A stretch of 64,000 bases of DNA from the NCBI RefSeq assembly GCF_003026395.1, contig NZ_PYOO01000001.1:62001-126000 (forward strand), given 5' to 3'. The notes beneath the pieces are model-generated. The model saw nothing but the letters and a program-made list of their open reading frames with translations. It was not told where the DNA came from and did not search any database. The stretch is from Photobacterium iliopiscarium (lineage in GTDB: Bacteria > Pseudomonadota > Gammaproteobacteria > Enterobacterales > Vibrionaceae). Of this stretch, positions 1-9,433 are shown one piece after another (position 1 is the first letter of the stretch; the number at the start of each line of letters is the position of its first letter). Made by a program: the position numbers and the translations under genes.

Positions 1-1
1 C

Positions 2-649
2 ACTTTTATCTTTTTTCATTACCAGTTAATTTCAAGCAGTGCCTTTATTCTCTGCGCGCTATTTCTATTAATCGATCTCACTTATACTCACTATCAACAA
101 AGCTTTCGTGACCCATTAACGCAACTGGCAGACCACCGAGCACTAGCACAAGCGTTAACGCAATTACCCGCCAATTACACCATTGCAGTATTCGATATTG
201 ATAATCCAACCACCATCATTAACAAGCATCAGTCACAAGCAATTAATGATATACAAGGTTCTATTGCCGCCATCTTAACGGAGCAAACTCAACTATCCCC
301 ACATCTCTATTTTGTCGCGCAGCAGTTTATTGTGATTTTTGAGCATAAAAAAATAGCCGACTGTCAGGCCATAATAGAACAACTGCAACAAGCTATTACC
401 TCAGAAAAACACACGATAGCACCCATAATAATCGAACCTCAGCCACAACAAATAGCAACAACAGTTAAGAAACCACGAAAAAAAGCCATCAAAGTCAGTG
501 TTAGCGCAGGGATGTGTAGTGCGAATACCGAGCAAACAACCGCCGCAGTATTGCAGCAAGCGATTGATGTATTGCAAACAGCACGCCAAAAGAATAAGAA
601 AAAACAACAAATCTATATTGTAGAAAATAATGATGACACATTGTGTTAA
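2..649 (+). CDS. Degenerate GGDEF-domain membrane protein (C-terminal part, cut by window edge)
   Basis: The frame is open from the left edge to a TAA at 647-649, so the start lies outside. The visible 215 residues begin with a hydrophobic segment (about residues 12-27) followed near residue 37 by DPLTQLADHRAL, which matches the DPLTGLPNRRAL opening of GGDEF diguanylate cyclase domains. An FDID motif sits where the metal-binding aspartate lies, and SVSAGM plus a final helix match the SIGIA...ALYxAK end of the domain. The signature GGDEF loop is replaced by AQQF before IVIF, and no RxxD inhibitory site is seen. From family knowledge it should not make c-di-GMP; a binding or regulatory role is inferred. 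A stretch rich in Q, P and K is inserted before the last strand. Confidence 0.7.
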   Translation, partial: TFIFFHYQLISSSAFILCALFLLIDLTYTHYQQSFRDPLTQLADHRALAQALTQLPANYTIAVFDIDNPTTIINKHQSQAINDIQGSIAAILTEQTQLSPHLYFVAQQFIVIFEHKKIADCQAIIEQLQQAITSEKHTIAPIIIEPQPQQIATTVKKPRKKAIKVSVSAGMCSANTEQTTAAVLQQAIDVLQTARQKNKKKQQIYIVENNDDTLC

Positions 650-810
650 CGATAAGACCACGTAATAAAACAAGCTTAAATATGAATGCTTTTATTTAAT
701 TAGACTAATCAACTAATCAAATCTCATCATTCACCCAACTCATTATTTGAAATTTTAGTATAAGATAAATAAGACGCTATATTTAATAGTCGCTAAACGG
801 GAGGATTAGA

Positions 811-993
811 ATGAATAACCAAGATAGAATTGAGGATATGGAACAAAAAATATCTATTGCCTATCAAGAAGGTCATTTTGAACAAGCTAAGGCTCTTGAA
901 AAGACACTTAAACGTATTCGAGGCCATCATAATTTATATGATGAAAACGATCCATACTCCCTAGAAGGCCGAATATTTGACGACGAAGAATAG
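811..993 (+). CDS. Small conserved-type acidic protein, unknown function
   Basis: A 60-residue charged protein (starts MNNQDRIEDMEQKIS, ends IFDDEE) with no signal peptide or membrane segment; probably cytosolic and helical in its first two thirds. A strong ribosome binding site (GGGAGGA, about 10 bases upstream) supports the ATG at 811, and a perfect hairpin follows the stop. I do not recognise the family. The good RBS, isolated transcription unit and amphipathic heptad-like N-terminus argue that it is a real gene. Confidence 0.65.
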   Translation: MNNQDRIEDMEQKISIAYQEGHFEQAKALEKTLKRIRGHHNLYDENDPYSLEGRIFDDEE

Positions 994-998
994 CATCA

Positions 999-1039
999 CA
1001 ATGGATAAGTAAGGACACAATCCCCTTGCTTATCCATTG
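999..1039. terminator. Strong hairpin between convergent genes
   Basis: Arms CAATGGATAAGTAAGG and CCTTGCTTATCCATTG form a 16-bp stem with one G-T wobble and a loop of about 9 bases. It separates the convergent small gene ending at 993 and the PepSY-like gene ending at 1046. There is no clear T run, so termination in both directions is inferred from position. Confidence 0.55.
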
Positions 1040-1045
1040 CATACT

Positions 1046-1345
1046 TTATTGTATTTCTTCACCGTGTGTTTTCTCATGTAAAATAATGCCAGAATATAAA
1101 TCCATTTCTAGCTCAACTGAATCACCGACTCTATTACGCGCCTTTACTGCAATTTCATTATGCTTACGTTCAATCTTAATCATTCTAAAATCGTAATAAC
1201 CATCAGATTCAAGTTGTTTCATGGCACTTGGAACACTTAACATTTTAACCACGGTTGTATCTACTGGATCTGCATGAACAACATAGCTTTGTAATAAACA
1301 ACACATACCACTACTAATAAATAGCACTTTGACACGTCTGATCAT
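1046..1345 (-). CDS. Exported PepSY-like small protein
   Basis: 99 residues. Residues 1-25 look like a signal peptide (MIRR, hydrophobic core, VHADP cleavage region). The rest resembles a single PepSY-type repeat: a helix (MLSVPSAMKQLESDGY), then strands DFRMIKIERKHNEIAVKARN and a D-rich turn leading into GIILHEK. Proteins of this sort are periplasmic and are thought to act as inhibitors or sensors, often near two-component systems; no such neighbour is present here. The RBS AGGAGGGGAA directly precedes the ATG at 1345. Family call is moderate, function unknown. Confidence 0.7.
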   Translation of the reverse strand: MIRRVKVLFISSGMCCLLQSYVVHADPVDTTVVKMLSVPSAMKQLESDGYYDFRMIKIERKHNEIAVKARNRVGDSVELEMDLYSGIILHEKTHGEEIQ

Positions 1346-1657
1346 TTCCCCTCCTATATAGCATTATTGCTAGTATTAACATTAACCAAAGAAATATTTT
1401 CCTCTTTTAAAATAAGCAAAAATTGCACCATGAATCAGAAAATATCTATTTTTATTTATTATGCACTACACACAATACATTATAAAAACAGTTTGATATC
1501 ACAGCAAATAACAGTGTATTAGCAAACTATGATATAAATAAAAATCCACTTAAACAGTGGCCTATAATAACTTATCGTCTAATAGTAAGAAGTAACAATA
1601 GCGTCGAATCCACGTCCATTACTATTATGAAACTTCACCAATTTAAAGGATAACATT
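1346..1657. other. AT-rich intergenic region upstream of fumC
   Basis: A 312-base divergent gap between the PepSY-like gene and fumC. A TATAAT at 1563-1568 preceded by a small CCACT/AGTGG hairpin (1546-1560) could be the fumC -10 box, but no good -35 is seen. Nothing else recognised. Confidence 0.3.
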
Positions 1658-3043
1658 ATGTCCGTATTACATCGTATCGAAACTGATAGCATGGGTGACG
1701 TTGAAGTCCCACAAGACGCGCTTTATCAAGCACAAACACAACGTGCAATTAATAACTTCCCGATGAGTAATTTAACCATGCCCCATGCTTTTATTCAGGC
1801 GCTTGCCTATGTAAAACAAGCGGCAGCGCGTACTAACCTTGAATTACAATTGATAGATGATAAAACTGCACATGCCATTATCGACAGTTGCCAGCTGATC
1901 ATTGACGGTGCTCACTACGATCAATTCCCGATTGATGTCTTTCAAACAGGATCGGGTACCAGTTCAAATATGAATGCTAACGAGGTGATTGCAACCCTAG
2001 CCTCACAACAACTAGGCATAACAATTAGCCCTAATGATGATGTAAACCGAGGTCAAAGTAGCAACGATGCTATTCCAACCGCAATCCAAGTAAGTGCTGC
2101 CATAACCTGCCACCAGCAATTATTACCCGCATTAAAACATTTAGAACAAGCATTAGAAAATAAAAGTCAGCAACTCCGCGACTGTGTAAAAACAGGCCGT
2201 ACCCATTTAATGGATGCGATGCCGATTACGTTTGGACAGGAATTAGGCGGATGGAAAAGTCAAATTGAACATGCGCGGTATGGTATTGAGCAAGCTTTAG
2301 AAAATGTATCCGCACTAGCTCAAGGTGGAACGGCAGTTGGAACGGGCATCAATACTCACCCACATTTCTCTGCTATTTTTGCTAAAAATATTGCGATTGC
2401 AACCGCCGTGCCATTTACGACTAGCAGCAATTTCTTTTATAGCATGAGCAGCCAAGATGCTGTTGTTGCTTTATCTGGTCAATTAAAAACCCTCGCTGTT
2501 GCCATAATGAAAATATCCAATGATCTACGTTGGATGAATTCTGGCCCATTAGCCGGTCTAGGTGAAATTGAATTAGAGCCACTACAACCCGGTTCATCCA
2601 TTATGCCCGGTAAAGTAAATCCCGTGATCCCAGAGGCGGCAGCAATGGTGGCAGCACAAGTCATCGGTAATGACGCAACAATTACCGTTGCAGGTCAATC
2701 TGGCAATTTCCAACTCAATGTAATGCTGCCAGTTATTACCTATAATTTATTGCAAAGTATTACTTTATTAGCCACAACTGCGGTGCAATTAGCAGATAAA
2801 GCCATTGCTACGTTTACCGTCCGGAATGAACATCTCAAACAAGCGCTGAGTAAAAATCCGATTCTTATCACAGCCTTAAATCCAGTGATTGGCTATTTAA
2901 AAGCGGCGGCTATTGCAAAAAAAGCCTATAAAGAACAGCGCCCAATTATTGATGTTGCAGAACAAGAGACAGATTTAAGTCGCACCGAGCTTGAATCATT
3001 ATTAGATCCTAAAAAACTCACTCAAGGTGGCATCGCAAAATAA
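1658..3043 (+). CDS. fumC: Class II fumarate hydratase FumC
   Basis: 461 residues, the normal length for FumC, which interconverts fumarate and malate in the TCA cycle without an iron-sulfur cluster and works as a cytosolic homotetramer. The conserved regions are present: GSGTSSNMNANEV (about residue 98), RGQSSNDAIPTA (about 130), TGRTHLMDAMPI (about 178, with the active-site His) and the superfamily signature GSSIMPGKVNP (about 312). RBS AAAGGA lies 7 bases before the ATG. It stands alone between a divergent small gene and a lipoprotein gene. In many gammaproteobacteria fumC is induced when iron is short or oxidative stress is present; no such site was recognised here. Confidence 0.97.
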   Translation: MSVLHRIETDSMGDVEVPQDALYQAQTQRAINNFPMSNLTMPHAFIQALAYVKQAAARTNLELQLIDDKTAHAIIDSCQLIIDGAHYDQFPIDVFQTGSGTSSNMNANEVIATLASQQLGITISPNDDVNRGQSSNDAIPTAIQVSAAITCHQQLLPALKHLEQALENKSQQLRDCVKTGRTHLMDAMPITFGQELGGWKSQIEHARYGIEQALENVSALAQGGTAVGTGINTHPHFSAIFAKNIAIATAVPFTTSSNFFYSMSSQDAVVALSGQLKTLAVAIMKISNDLRWMNSGPLAGLGEIELEPLQPGSSIMPGKVNPVIPEAAAMVAAQVIGNDATITVAGQSGNFQLNVMLPVITYNLLQSITLLATTAVQLADKAIATFTVRNEHLKQALSKNPILITALNPVIGYLKAAAIAKKAYKEQRPIIDVAEQETDLSRTELESLLDPKKLTQGGIAK

Positions 3044-3229
3044 ACATTACCAACATCAGAATATAAAACGTTGTTCAATTTTGAAATATTAGTATAATGA
3101 TAGAAGTATTAAGCAATAAAACGCTATTATTACTTATCCAATAATAAAACTGGATGTAACGTATAATATAAATAAACGCCAGTTCAACACCTTGTGCTGG
3201 GTATCTATTACAAGCAAAGAGCATTATTA

Positions 3230-3736
3230 ATGAAAAAATTTGTTTTAGCCGCAGCTATCGCATCAACACTATTTTTAGCGGGTTGTAGTGATAAAGTTGA
3301 CGAGTCCACAATTACTAATGTTGTTCAAACAAGTCAATATGAGCAACCTAATCTAGGTATTACTGCAAAAACAACACCTTTCGCAGTGAAGAACCTTAAG
3401 ATTACTAAAGTATTACTTGATACTAAAACAGACTACAAAGCAGAAGTAAGCTACGATTTAGTTGCAAATAAAAGCTTAGACGAATTTAAAAGCTCAATGA
3501 AAGCACTAACGACTAAACCACAAACGCCAGCAGCAAAGACTACAGATACGACGGCTGACACAGCAAAAGATGACATGACATCAGCTTTGCATACATTAAA
3601 AAATAACCTAGCCGCTGAAGTTATGGTTGTTGCATTCAGTGCAAAATACGGTGATTTCAAAGCAGGACAAACCGTTGATACTGTTAATGAAACCGTATCA
3701 ATGAAAAAAGTAAATGATCAATGGGTTAAAGATTAA
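3230..3736 (+). CDS. Lipoprotein, unknown function
   Basis: 168 residues starting MKKFVLAAAIASTLFLAGCSDK: a type II signal peptide with lipobox LAGC, so the mature protein is lipidated at Cys and anchored in the envelope. An upstream in-frame TTG exists at 3194 but the ATG at 3230 gives a canonical signal peptide. The middle contains a T/A/D-rich low-complexity linker (PAAKTTDTTADTAKDD), and the C-terminal part looks like alternating strands. I do not recognise the family. A terminator follows the stop. Confidence 0.8.
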   Translation: MKKFVLAAAIASTLFLAGCSDKVDESTITNVVQTSQYEQPNLGITAKTTPFAVKNLKITKVLLDTKTDYKAEVSYDLVANKSLDEFKSSMKALTTKPQTPAAKTTDTTADTAKDDMTSALHTLKNNLAAEVMVVAFSAKYGDFKAGQTVDTVNETVSMKKVNDQWVKD

Positions 3737-3755
3737 TTATCTGACCATCAATCAT

Positions 3756-3787
3756 AAAAAACCGCCTCTTTGAAGGCGGTTTTTCTA
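3756..3787 (+). terminator. Rho-independent terminator of the lipoprotein gene
   Basis: ACCGCC/GGCGGT stem with a CTTTGAA-type loop followed by TTTTTCT, about 20 bases after the stop codon. Preceding A run means it may work on both strands. Confidence 0.85.
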
Positions 3788-3862
3788 TAACTTTTATTTA
3801 TAACTGTACTTTTTATTAAGCACTATGAATTAAAGCTCTTCTTTCAAGCTCTTCATTAATAG

Positions 3863-5608
3863 TTATTTATCAATTGGAAATAATTTCCCTTCAAAAACAG
3901 TACCATAAATAGGAATATCTTTTAGATTTTTCAACTCAACTTTATAAGGGTCTTGTTCTAAAATGGTAAAGTTTGCAATCTTACCTGTTTTGATACTGCC
4001 TAAGTTTTGTTCTTGTCCCCAAGAGTAAGCCGCTTCAATCGTAATACCACGCAATGCTGCATCACGAGATAAAGCTAAATCAGGGCGTACGACGTTCCCT
4101 GAGTTGGTAATGCGCGTAGCTGCACTCCACGCCAACAGCAATGGATCAGATGGAGCCATAGGAGCATCAGAGTGAAGTGAGAGTGGAATGTTTTCTTTTT
4201 CAATCGTTGCTAAACGTACCATCGCATGAGCACGCTCTTTACCTAAACCGACCTCTCCAAATTTTTCACTAAAACCGGTAACATAATAAGGATTAACGCT
4301 AATAATTACGCCTAAAGATTTTAGCTTCTTCACTTGAGCATCGGTTGAGTTAGCAAAATGAACAATGGTAAAACGGTGATCTTTACGTGGGTATTCTGCT
4401 TGGCGTTTTTCTAAAATGCCAATGAGTTTTTCAACCCCAAGATCACCATTTACATGCACTAATACTTGATAATCGTTTTCCCAGAAGATCTTAGTGATCG
4501 CTTCAACATCTTCTGGTGTTTGAATCCATTCACCATGATGTCCATCTTGATAACCGTCTTTCATTTTCATTAATTGTGAAATGATCGCACCATCAAATAA
4601 TAATTTAATCTGTTTATCAAAATAGCGAACTTTTCCCGTTTCAGGGAGCGTCGTTGTAATCCTCTCAACTTCTTTTAAGACACCCTCTTTCCCTTTTGTA
4701 AAATAAGGCGTTTTACTTTCAGGTGTAAAAAATGAATACATAGGCGTTGATTCACTACCTAAAACATCAAGATAAGTATCAATCATATAATCAGGAATAA
4801 AAGCACCAGGCTCGTTATAAGCCGTTACACCTTTTTGATGTAACATGGTTACCATCTGCTTTAGTCCAGCGGTAAAACGCTCTTTATTCGCAAGATCCCG
4901 CCCAATTCGTGGTAATAAATAAATTAATGCGCCACCTTCTAAAAAATGTCCTTTATCTAAATAAACTTGAGCGGCAACTTCTTTACCAAGCTTATCTACA
5001 TCCGCTTGGTTTAACTTATATTTTTCAATAAAAGCTGAATTAACATAAAACTCATGGGCAGAGCGATGCCATACCCCAATTGGACGGGTCTTTGAGATCT
5101 TATCCAATTCTTGACGTGACAATTCACCATGAAAATAGTTATTAAATCCCCATGTCCATAATGTTTCATTAGGATCTTTTAATGCTTTTTCTTGCTCCAT
5201 GAGCGCAGCAATATAATCATCATGATTTGTTACTGCTGGCCATGTTTTGTTGGGTAACTGCCACTCTTCTGGTGCAATAACTGGCATGTTTAATGTTAAT
5301 GCACTTAAGAAAGGATGTAGATGTTGTTCAATAAAACCAGGCATTAGTACTTTGTCATTCAAATCCATCTTTTTAGAATCAGGGTATTGTTTTAATGCTT
5401 CTTTCTCAGAGCCTACATAAACAATCTTGCCATATTGACTCGTGACAACAGCCTCTGCTATTGGTTGTGCCTTTTCCATTGTAATAATGGGGCCACCGTA
5501 AAAAAGGGTTGTTGTCGGTATATCGGATGAAGTCGCAAAAGCAGAAGAAGAAACAACTGAAGATAAAAATAATAAAGATGACGCAATTTTAGTCTGTTTA
5601 ATAAACAT
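3863..5608 (-). CDS. Exported amidohydrolase family 3 (YtcJ-like) metal-dependent hydrolase
   Basis: 581 residues with an N-terminal signal peptide (about residues 1-25, LLFLSSVVSSSAFA). The fold is the amidohydrolase TIM barrel: EQHLHPF near residue 97 carries the first metal ligands, followed by an LFDGAI strand, HVNGD with a ligand or catalytic His, IVHFAN, and LHSDAPMAPSDP near the C-terminus with the catalytic Asp. The terminal ILEQDPYKV matches the small beta domain of the family. Members hydrolyse C-N bonds of varied substrates, so the substrate cannot be named. The signal peptide points to the periplasm. RBS AAGGATAAATC precedes the ATG; it appears monocistronic. Confidence 0.88.
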   Translation of the reverse strand: MFIKQTKIASSLLFLSSVVSSSAFATSSDIPTTTLFYGGPIITMEKAQPIAEAVVTSQYGKIVYVGSEKEALKQYPDSKKMDLNDKVLMPGFIEQHLHPFLSALTLNMPVIAPEEWQLPNKTWPAVTNHDDYIAALMEQEKALKDPNETLWTWGFNNYFHGELSRQELDKISKTRPIGVWHRSAHEFYVNSAFIEKYKLNQADVDKLGKEVAAQVYLDKGHFLEGGALIYLLPRIGRDLANKERFTAGLKQMVTMLHQKGVTAYNEPGAFIPDYMIDTYLDVLGSESTPMYSFFTPESKTPYFTKGKEGVLKEVERITTTLPETGKVRYFDKQIKLLFDGAIISQLMKMKDGYQDGHHGEWIQTPEDVEAITKIFWENDYQVLVHVNGDLGVEKLIGILEKRQAEYPRKDHRFTIVHFANSTDAQVKKLKSLGVIISVNPYYVTGFSEKFGEVGLGKERAHAMVRLATIEKENIPLSLHSDAPMAPSDPLLLAWSAATRITNSGNVVRPDLALSRDAALRGITIEAAYSWGQEQNLGSIKTGKIANFTILEQDPYKVELKNLKDIPIYGTVFEGKLFPIDK

Positions 5609-5831
5609 GATTTATCCTTAAATCTAACGTTCATTGAATATATACGAACTCATTCTAAAAAACGAATAATTAACTGATTTCAAATATTATTAGCAATTAA
5701 TCATTCCCCTCTTATATTAATAAGTTCCATACTATATTGAATACGATTATTTATATTTAAAACTAGAGAGAAGCCACAAACTCAGTTAAAATTATATATA
5801 GATAGATTGGTATTATAAGGAAGAATATACG

Positions 5832-6155
5832 ATGAATCTTACTCAAGCTGTTTTGACAGTACCCTCTCACATGGTACCCGGCGGAATACCACAGCCCGAT
5901 CTCAAACGACTTGGCTTTAATGACTTTGAGCGTTGTGCAATAGTCGATACAACAATGATCACTCAATTTAAATTTTCACGTCCCGTTCTGCACGCGACTG
6001 AAGCGCAATTTGATGAAGCCATTGAGCAATTCATCTGGTTATTTGCTAAAGGTACACCCTATGTTATTGATAAAGCGTTTGCAGACAAAACACCCGATAG
6101 CCACCACCGCTACTATTACACCAATAATAAGCGTATATGCGAAGTGATCAGTTAA
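5832..6155 (+). CDS. Hypothetical protein, 107 residues
   Basis: Not recognised. The protein (starts MNLTQAVLTVPSHMVPGG) has no signal peptide or membrane helix and contains a central DFERCAIVDTTMITQFKF segment and an aromatic-rich end (HHRYYYTNNKRICEV). AAGGA lies 10 bases before the ATG, which supports translation. It is divergent from the amidohydrolase gene and convergent with the next minus-strand gene. Confidence 0.6.
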   Translation: MNLTQAVLTVPSHMVPGGIPQPDLKRLGFNDFERCAIVDTTMITQFKFSRPVLHATEAQFDEAIEQFIWLFAKGTPYVIDKAFADKTPDSHHRYYYTNNKRICEVIS

Positions 6156-6219
6156 CATGTCATTTAATGACCAATCTATCGCATTCATTCTAGATTGGCC
6201 GCAAATAACGCTTATCACA

Positions 6220-6558
6220 TTAAAGCTTTGCTAACGTTCCCCCGTCAGATTGCATCCGTAACCAATCACCATCGTCTTTTAATAATAATAATATGCCATC
6301 TATATTGACTGATTTTTCCGTTAAGTGATTAAGCTGATGAGTATTATTTCTAAACACACGCTTTAAATTTGTGCCTAAAAGCGTATTTAGATAATGCTGT
6401 AAGGCCGCATCTTTTTGAAAGACGACAGTAGTGTTATTCGCTAATTGAATTTGGATTTGCTCAATATCAGTAACAACAACCTGCTGCTCTGCCAATTCAA
6501 CAGCAAGATCAAGATCATTGATGCAACTCGCAATAATAGTAACTATGGTATTACTCAT
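6220..6558 (-). CDS. Hypothetical protein, 112 residues
   Basis: Not recognised. A cytosolic-looking alpha/beta protein (MSNTIVTIIASCINDLDL...) with many branched aliphatic residues. Two in-frame ATGs lie close together: the first (6564) directly abuts the AAAGGA ribosome binding site, while the second at 6558 has the proper 6-base spacing, so I chose the second. Confidence 0.6.
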   Translation of the reverse strand: MSNTIVTIIASCINDLDLAVELAEQQVVVTDIEQIQIQLANNTTVVFQKDAALQHYLNTLLGTNLKRVFRNNTHQLNHLTEKSVNIDGILLLLKDDGDWLRMQSDGGTLAKL

Positions 6559-6794
6559 CGTCATTCCTTTTAAATAGACCTATATTGTAAGATTTAAAGT
6601 ACACCCTCAATGATAGAAAGAACATAAGATCATTTTTATATTGCATAACCCATACTTTCTAACGAATAACTTTATCCATCGAATGTAATAAAAACAACAT
6701 TTAAGCATCATGAAAATGTCATCGTTATTTTTTACTCTAAAACTCATTACATATTAACTATAAATATAACAACGCGAAAAATAAGGAATTAAAT

Positions 6795-7514
6795 TTGTCA
6801 TTTACAACTCAAACAACCATGAACATCAAAGTAGCAATGCCATTTTATCTTGCTATTTTTGATTTAGATGAAACACTTATCGCCGCAGACTCAGCTCGCT
6901 TATGGATCCATTTTCTTGTTAAAAAAGGACTGGCTCCTCTTTCATTGTTGACTCATGAACAAGCCATGATAGCTGCCTATGCTAAAGGCACGCTTGATAT
7001 GGCGAGTTACATGACAACAACGCTTGAACCGCTAAAAGGAAAAACCCCTCACATAATAAAACAGCTGGTTGATGATTTTATTCATGAGGTTATTACTCCA
7101 GCAATATACCCTCAGGCACTTGATCGTATTGAATGGCATCGAAAACGAGGTGATCATATTTTAATCATTTCAGCAACGAGCGAACATCTGGTTAAACCAA
7201 TAGCCGCAGCCCTTGGCATCGATGATGTTATTGCGATTAAAGTAGAACAAAACAACGGTGTCTATACTGGAAAAACAACTGGCATATTAAGTTTTAAAGA
7301 GGGAAAAGTTGAACGTTTAAAGCTATGGTTACAACAACAAAAACACAGTTACAAAGGCAGTTATGGCTACAGTGATTCAATCAATGATTTACCCTTACTT
7401 AGCTTAGTCAATAAACCCTTTGCCGTTAATCCTGATCCCATGCTAGCGATGCATGCCCAAATGCAAGAATGGACAATCATGGATTGGCGTCACGATAACA
7501 ATATTCTTCGTTAG
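6795..7514 (+). CDS. HAD-IB family phosphatase (SerB-like hydrolase)
   Basis: 239 residues of the haloacid dehalogenase superfamily, subfamily IB. Motif I is FDLDETLI (about residue 22, with the nucleophile Asp), motif II is IISATS (about 124), and motif III/IV is GYSDSINDLPLL (about 193). These enzymes remove phosphate from small phosphorylated metabolites through an aspartyl-phosphate; the substrate is not evident. The start is taken as TTG at 6795 because AAGGA lies 7 bases upstream; an ATG at 6819 lacks a comparable site. Single gene, cytosolic. Confidence 0.88.
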   Translation: MSFTTQTTMNIKVAMPFYLAIFDLDETLIAADSARLWIHFLVKKGLAPLSLLTHEQAMIAAYAKGTLDMASYMTTTLEPLKGKTPHIIKQLVDDFIHEVITPAIYPQALDRIEWHRKRGDHILIISATSEHLVKPIAAALGIDDVIAIKVEQNNGVYTGKTTGILSFKEGKVERLKLWLQQQKHSYKGSYGYSDSINDLPLLSLVNKPFAVNPDPMLAMHAQMQEWTIMDWRHDNNILR

Positions 7515-7921
7515 TAATACAATCTTCCCCCTCCCCTTTGTCTTACCGTATCCGCCTTTATAATAAGCAACACGGTCACTACACAAAGCGCTCAATGATA
7601 AAAGCCTATTACCTGTCAATCAATAAATTGTATTATTACGCTTGATAATACATTTTTCAGTACCCATTTACAGATAGTAACAAACTAAATTAAATTTCTT
7701 GTAGCAAACTGTAGATGTAGTACAGCGAACGTAATACAGTATTCGCGCATTCTATTTCGATTTACAAATTATGATGGTGTATTCATCATCTATTCAACAT
7801 CGGTATGGGAATACTATAATTTGTGAATAATCTTATTTAGCAAGGTTGATGTTAACAAAACAACTATCGACCAAGCAACGGTACGCCCTACCAATGACAG
7901 GGTATTGAGAAGGTAATAATC
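7515..7921. other. Intergenic region with candidate promoter for the DUF2076 gene
   Basis: About 400 AT-rich bases. Apart from the promoter at 7793-7820 and a short CCCT/AGGG hairpin near 7890-7905 in the leader, nothing is recognised. Confidence 0.35.
7793..7820 (+). promoter_or_regulatory. Candidate sigma-70 promoter of the DUF2076 gene
   Basis: TTCAAC (7793-7798), a 16-base spacer, and a perfect TATAAT (7815-7820), giving a leader of about 95 bases to the ATG at 7922. Confidence 0.5.
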
Positions 7922-8707
7922 ATGACTCCACAAGAAAAAGAACTGATTCAAAGCGTTGCTGCTAAGCTTCAAAAAAGCCCTGAAAGCAAAAAAGATGCGG
8001 ACGCAGAGCAATTTATTAACACTGAAATTGGCGCACAACCAGATGCTATTTACAAACTAACACAAGCTGTTCTTGTACAAGAAATGGCATTAAAGCAATT
8101 AAAAGAAAAGAACGATTACCTAGAGAAAAACGCTGAATATTACAAAGAAGAATCAAACCGTGGCACTATGAGCCGTATGTTTGGTGGTTCTCGTCAAGCG
8201 CCACCACAACCACCACAACAACCAGTTCGCCAACCAAGTGCTTTTGGTGGTTTCATGCAAACAGCAGCAGGTGTCGCGGCGGGTATGGTTGCAGGTAGTG
8301 TGATCAGTAATATGCTGTTTGATGATAAACCAGCAGAAACAGCAGCGGCCGATCCAGCGCCAGCAGCAGATGCGGCAACAGATACCGCAGCAACCGACAC
8401 GGCACAAACAGATACAGCAGCAGACGCAACCACAGATCCACAAGCTGATAATGAAAGCTTCTTAAATGATGACTCAAACAGCTTTGCTTCTGATTACACT
8501 GGTGGTTTTGGTGATGCAGGGTTTGGCGATAACAACGGTGGGTTTGGTGATTCAGGCTTCGGCGGTGATGACAACGGCTTTGGTAACTCAGGTTTCGGTG
8601 ACGACAGTGGTTTTGGCAACGACGATACCTTTGCCAACAATAGCGGTTTTGGTGATACCGACGGCGGCTTTGGTGGTGATTTCAGTGGTGACGACGAAGA
8701 TTTCTAA
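7922..8707 (+). CDS. DUF2076 family protein with Gly-Phe-rich C-terminus
   Basis: 261 residues. The N-terminal 75 residues (MTPQEKELIQSVAAKL..., then a heptad-like helix with LKQLKEKNDYLEKN) match the DUF2076 family. Next come a Q/P-rich stretch, a Gly/Ala-rich hydrophobic segment (FMQTAAGVAAGMVAGSVI, about residues 112-132) that could associate with a membrane, an A/D/T low-complexity linker, and a tail of repeated GFGD units. The role of the family is unknown; it has been annotated as a periplasmic sensor protein, but no signal peptide is seen. RBS GAGAAGG precedes the ATG. Confidence 0.85.
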   Translation: MTPQEKELIQSVAAKLQKSPESKKDADAEQFINTEIGAQPDAIYKLTQAVLVQEMALKQLKEKNDYLEKNAEYYKEESNRGTMSRMFGGSRQAPPQPPQQPVRQPSAFGGFMQTAAGVAAGMVAGSVISNMLFDDKPAETAAADPAPAADAATDTAATDTAQTDTAADATTDPQADNESFLNDDSNSFASDYTGGFGDAGFGDNNGGFGDSGFGGDDNGFGNSGFGDDSGFGNDDTFANNSGFGDTDGGFGGDFSGDDEDF

Positions 8708-8727
8708 TCTCATTATCACTGTTCGAC

Positions 8728-8755
8728 AAAAAAGAGCGCTCATGCGCTCTTTTTT
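8728..8755. terminator. Bidirectional terminator
   Basis: AAAAAAGAGCGC/GCGCTCTTTTTT around a short loop, between the convergent DUF2076 and RlpA-like genes; T runs are present on both strands. Confidence 0.9.
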
Positions 8756-8807
8756 ATTATATGGCTCAGCCTCAATAATCAATCTCGCGATCAATCTCTC
8801 AATACGC

Positions 8808-9302
8808 TTATTTTAAAATTTCCATAGTAACGTTTAATACACCAGTACGAGGGTTACCAATAGCCTTAAATGCCGAGCTTGATAGATCAATTATACGTCC
8901 ACGAATAAAAGGACCACGATCATTAATAGTAACAATGACGCTTTTATGATTATTGATATTAGTTACTTTTACTTTGGTACCAAAAGGCAATGTACGGTGG
9001 GCGGCGGTAAGCTTACCTTGATCAAAAATTTGTCCATTGGCTGTCTTTCGCCCTTGGAACATATTGGCATAATAAGACGCTTTACCATCAATAACCTTTG
9101 ACTTTGATGTTGCCGTTGATGTTGATGTTGGCACAGAGATAGGTTTAACTTCTTTTTTATACTCAACTGGCTTGATAATTAACACTGGTCGTTGCGTATC
9201 CGCGATTACGGTTTCTTTAGCAACCTCAGGACTCGCACACCCTGATGCGACAATCAGCATAACTGAACTTAAGCTCAAATTTCGTATTACAGATCCATTC
9301 AT
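8808..9302 (-). CDS. RlpA-like double-psi beta-barrel lipoprotein
   Basis: 164 residues. A lipoprotein signal (LIVASGCAS) puts the mature N-terminus at the Cys. After a linker rich in T, S and K, residues from about 75 on match the RlpA barrel: GKASYYANMFQGRKTANGQ, then LTAAHRTLPFG and VTINDRGPF, which carry the Asp and His residues typical of septal lytic transglycosylases acting on denuded glycan strands. The C-terminal SPOR domain of full RlpA is absent, so targeting to the septum by that route is not expected. A GGAGG 8 bases upstream selects the ATG at 9302; an in-frame GTG lies at 9317. Confidence 0.88.
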   Translation of the reverse strand: MNGSVIRNLSLSSVMLIVASGCASPEVAKETVIADTQRPVLIIKPVEYKKEVKPISVPTSTSTATSKSKVIDGKASYYANMFQGRKTANGQIFDQGKLTAAHRTLPFGTKVKVTNINNHKSVIVTINDRGPFIRGRIIDLSSSAFKAIGNPRTGVLNVTMEILK

Positions 9303-9433
9303 ACTAACGACCTCCACCGAATATTATAATTTAGCTGTTTAATATGCCTCAATAGCAAACAGCCAATGATTGTTAAATTCTATCATTAAATGTAACCAAA
9401 ATAGAATTAATTAAAAATGTACAATTTTCAAAT

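Noticed and set aside
8153-8816. Long open frames in other frames or on the other strand of the DUF2076 gene
   Set aside because: They are by-products of the low-complexity repeats of the real gene.
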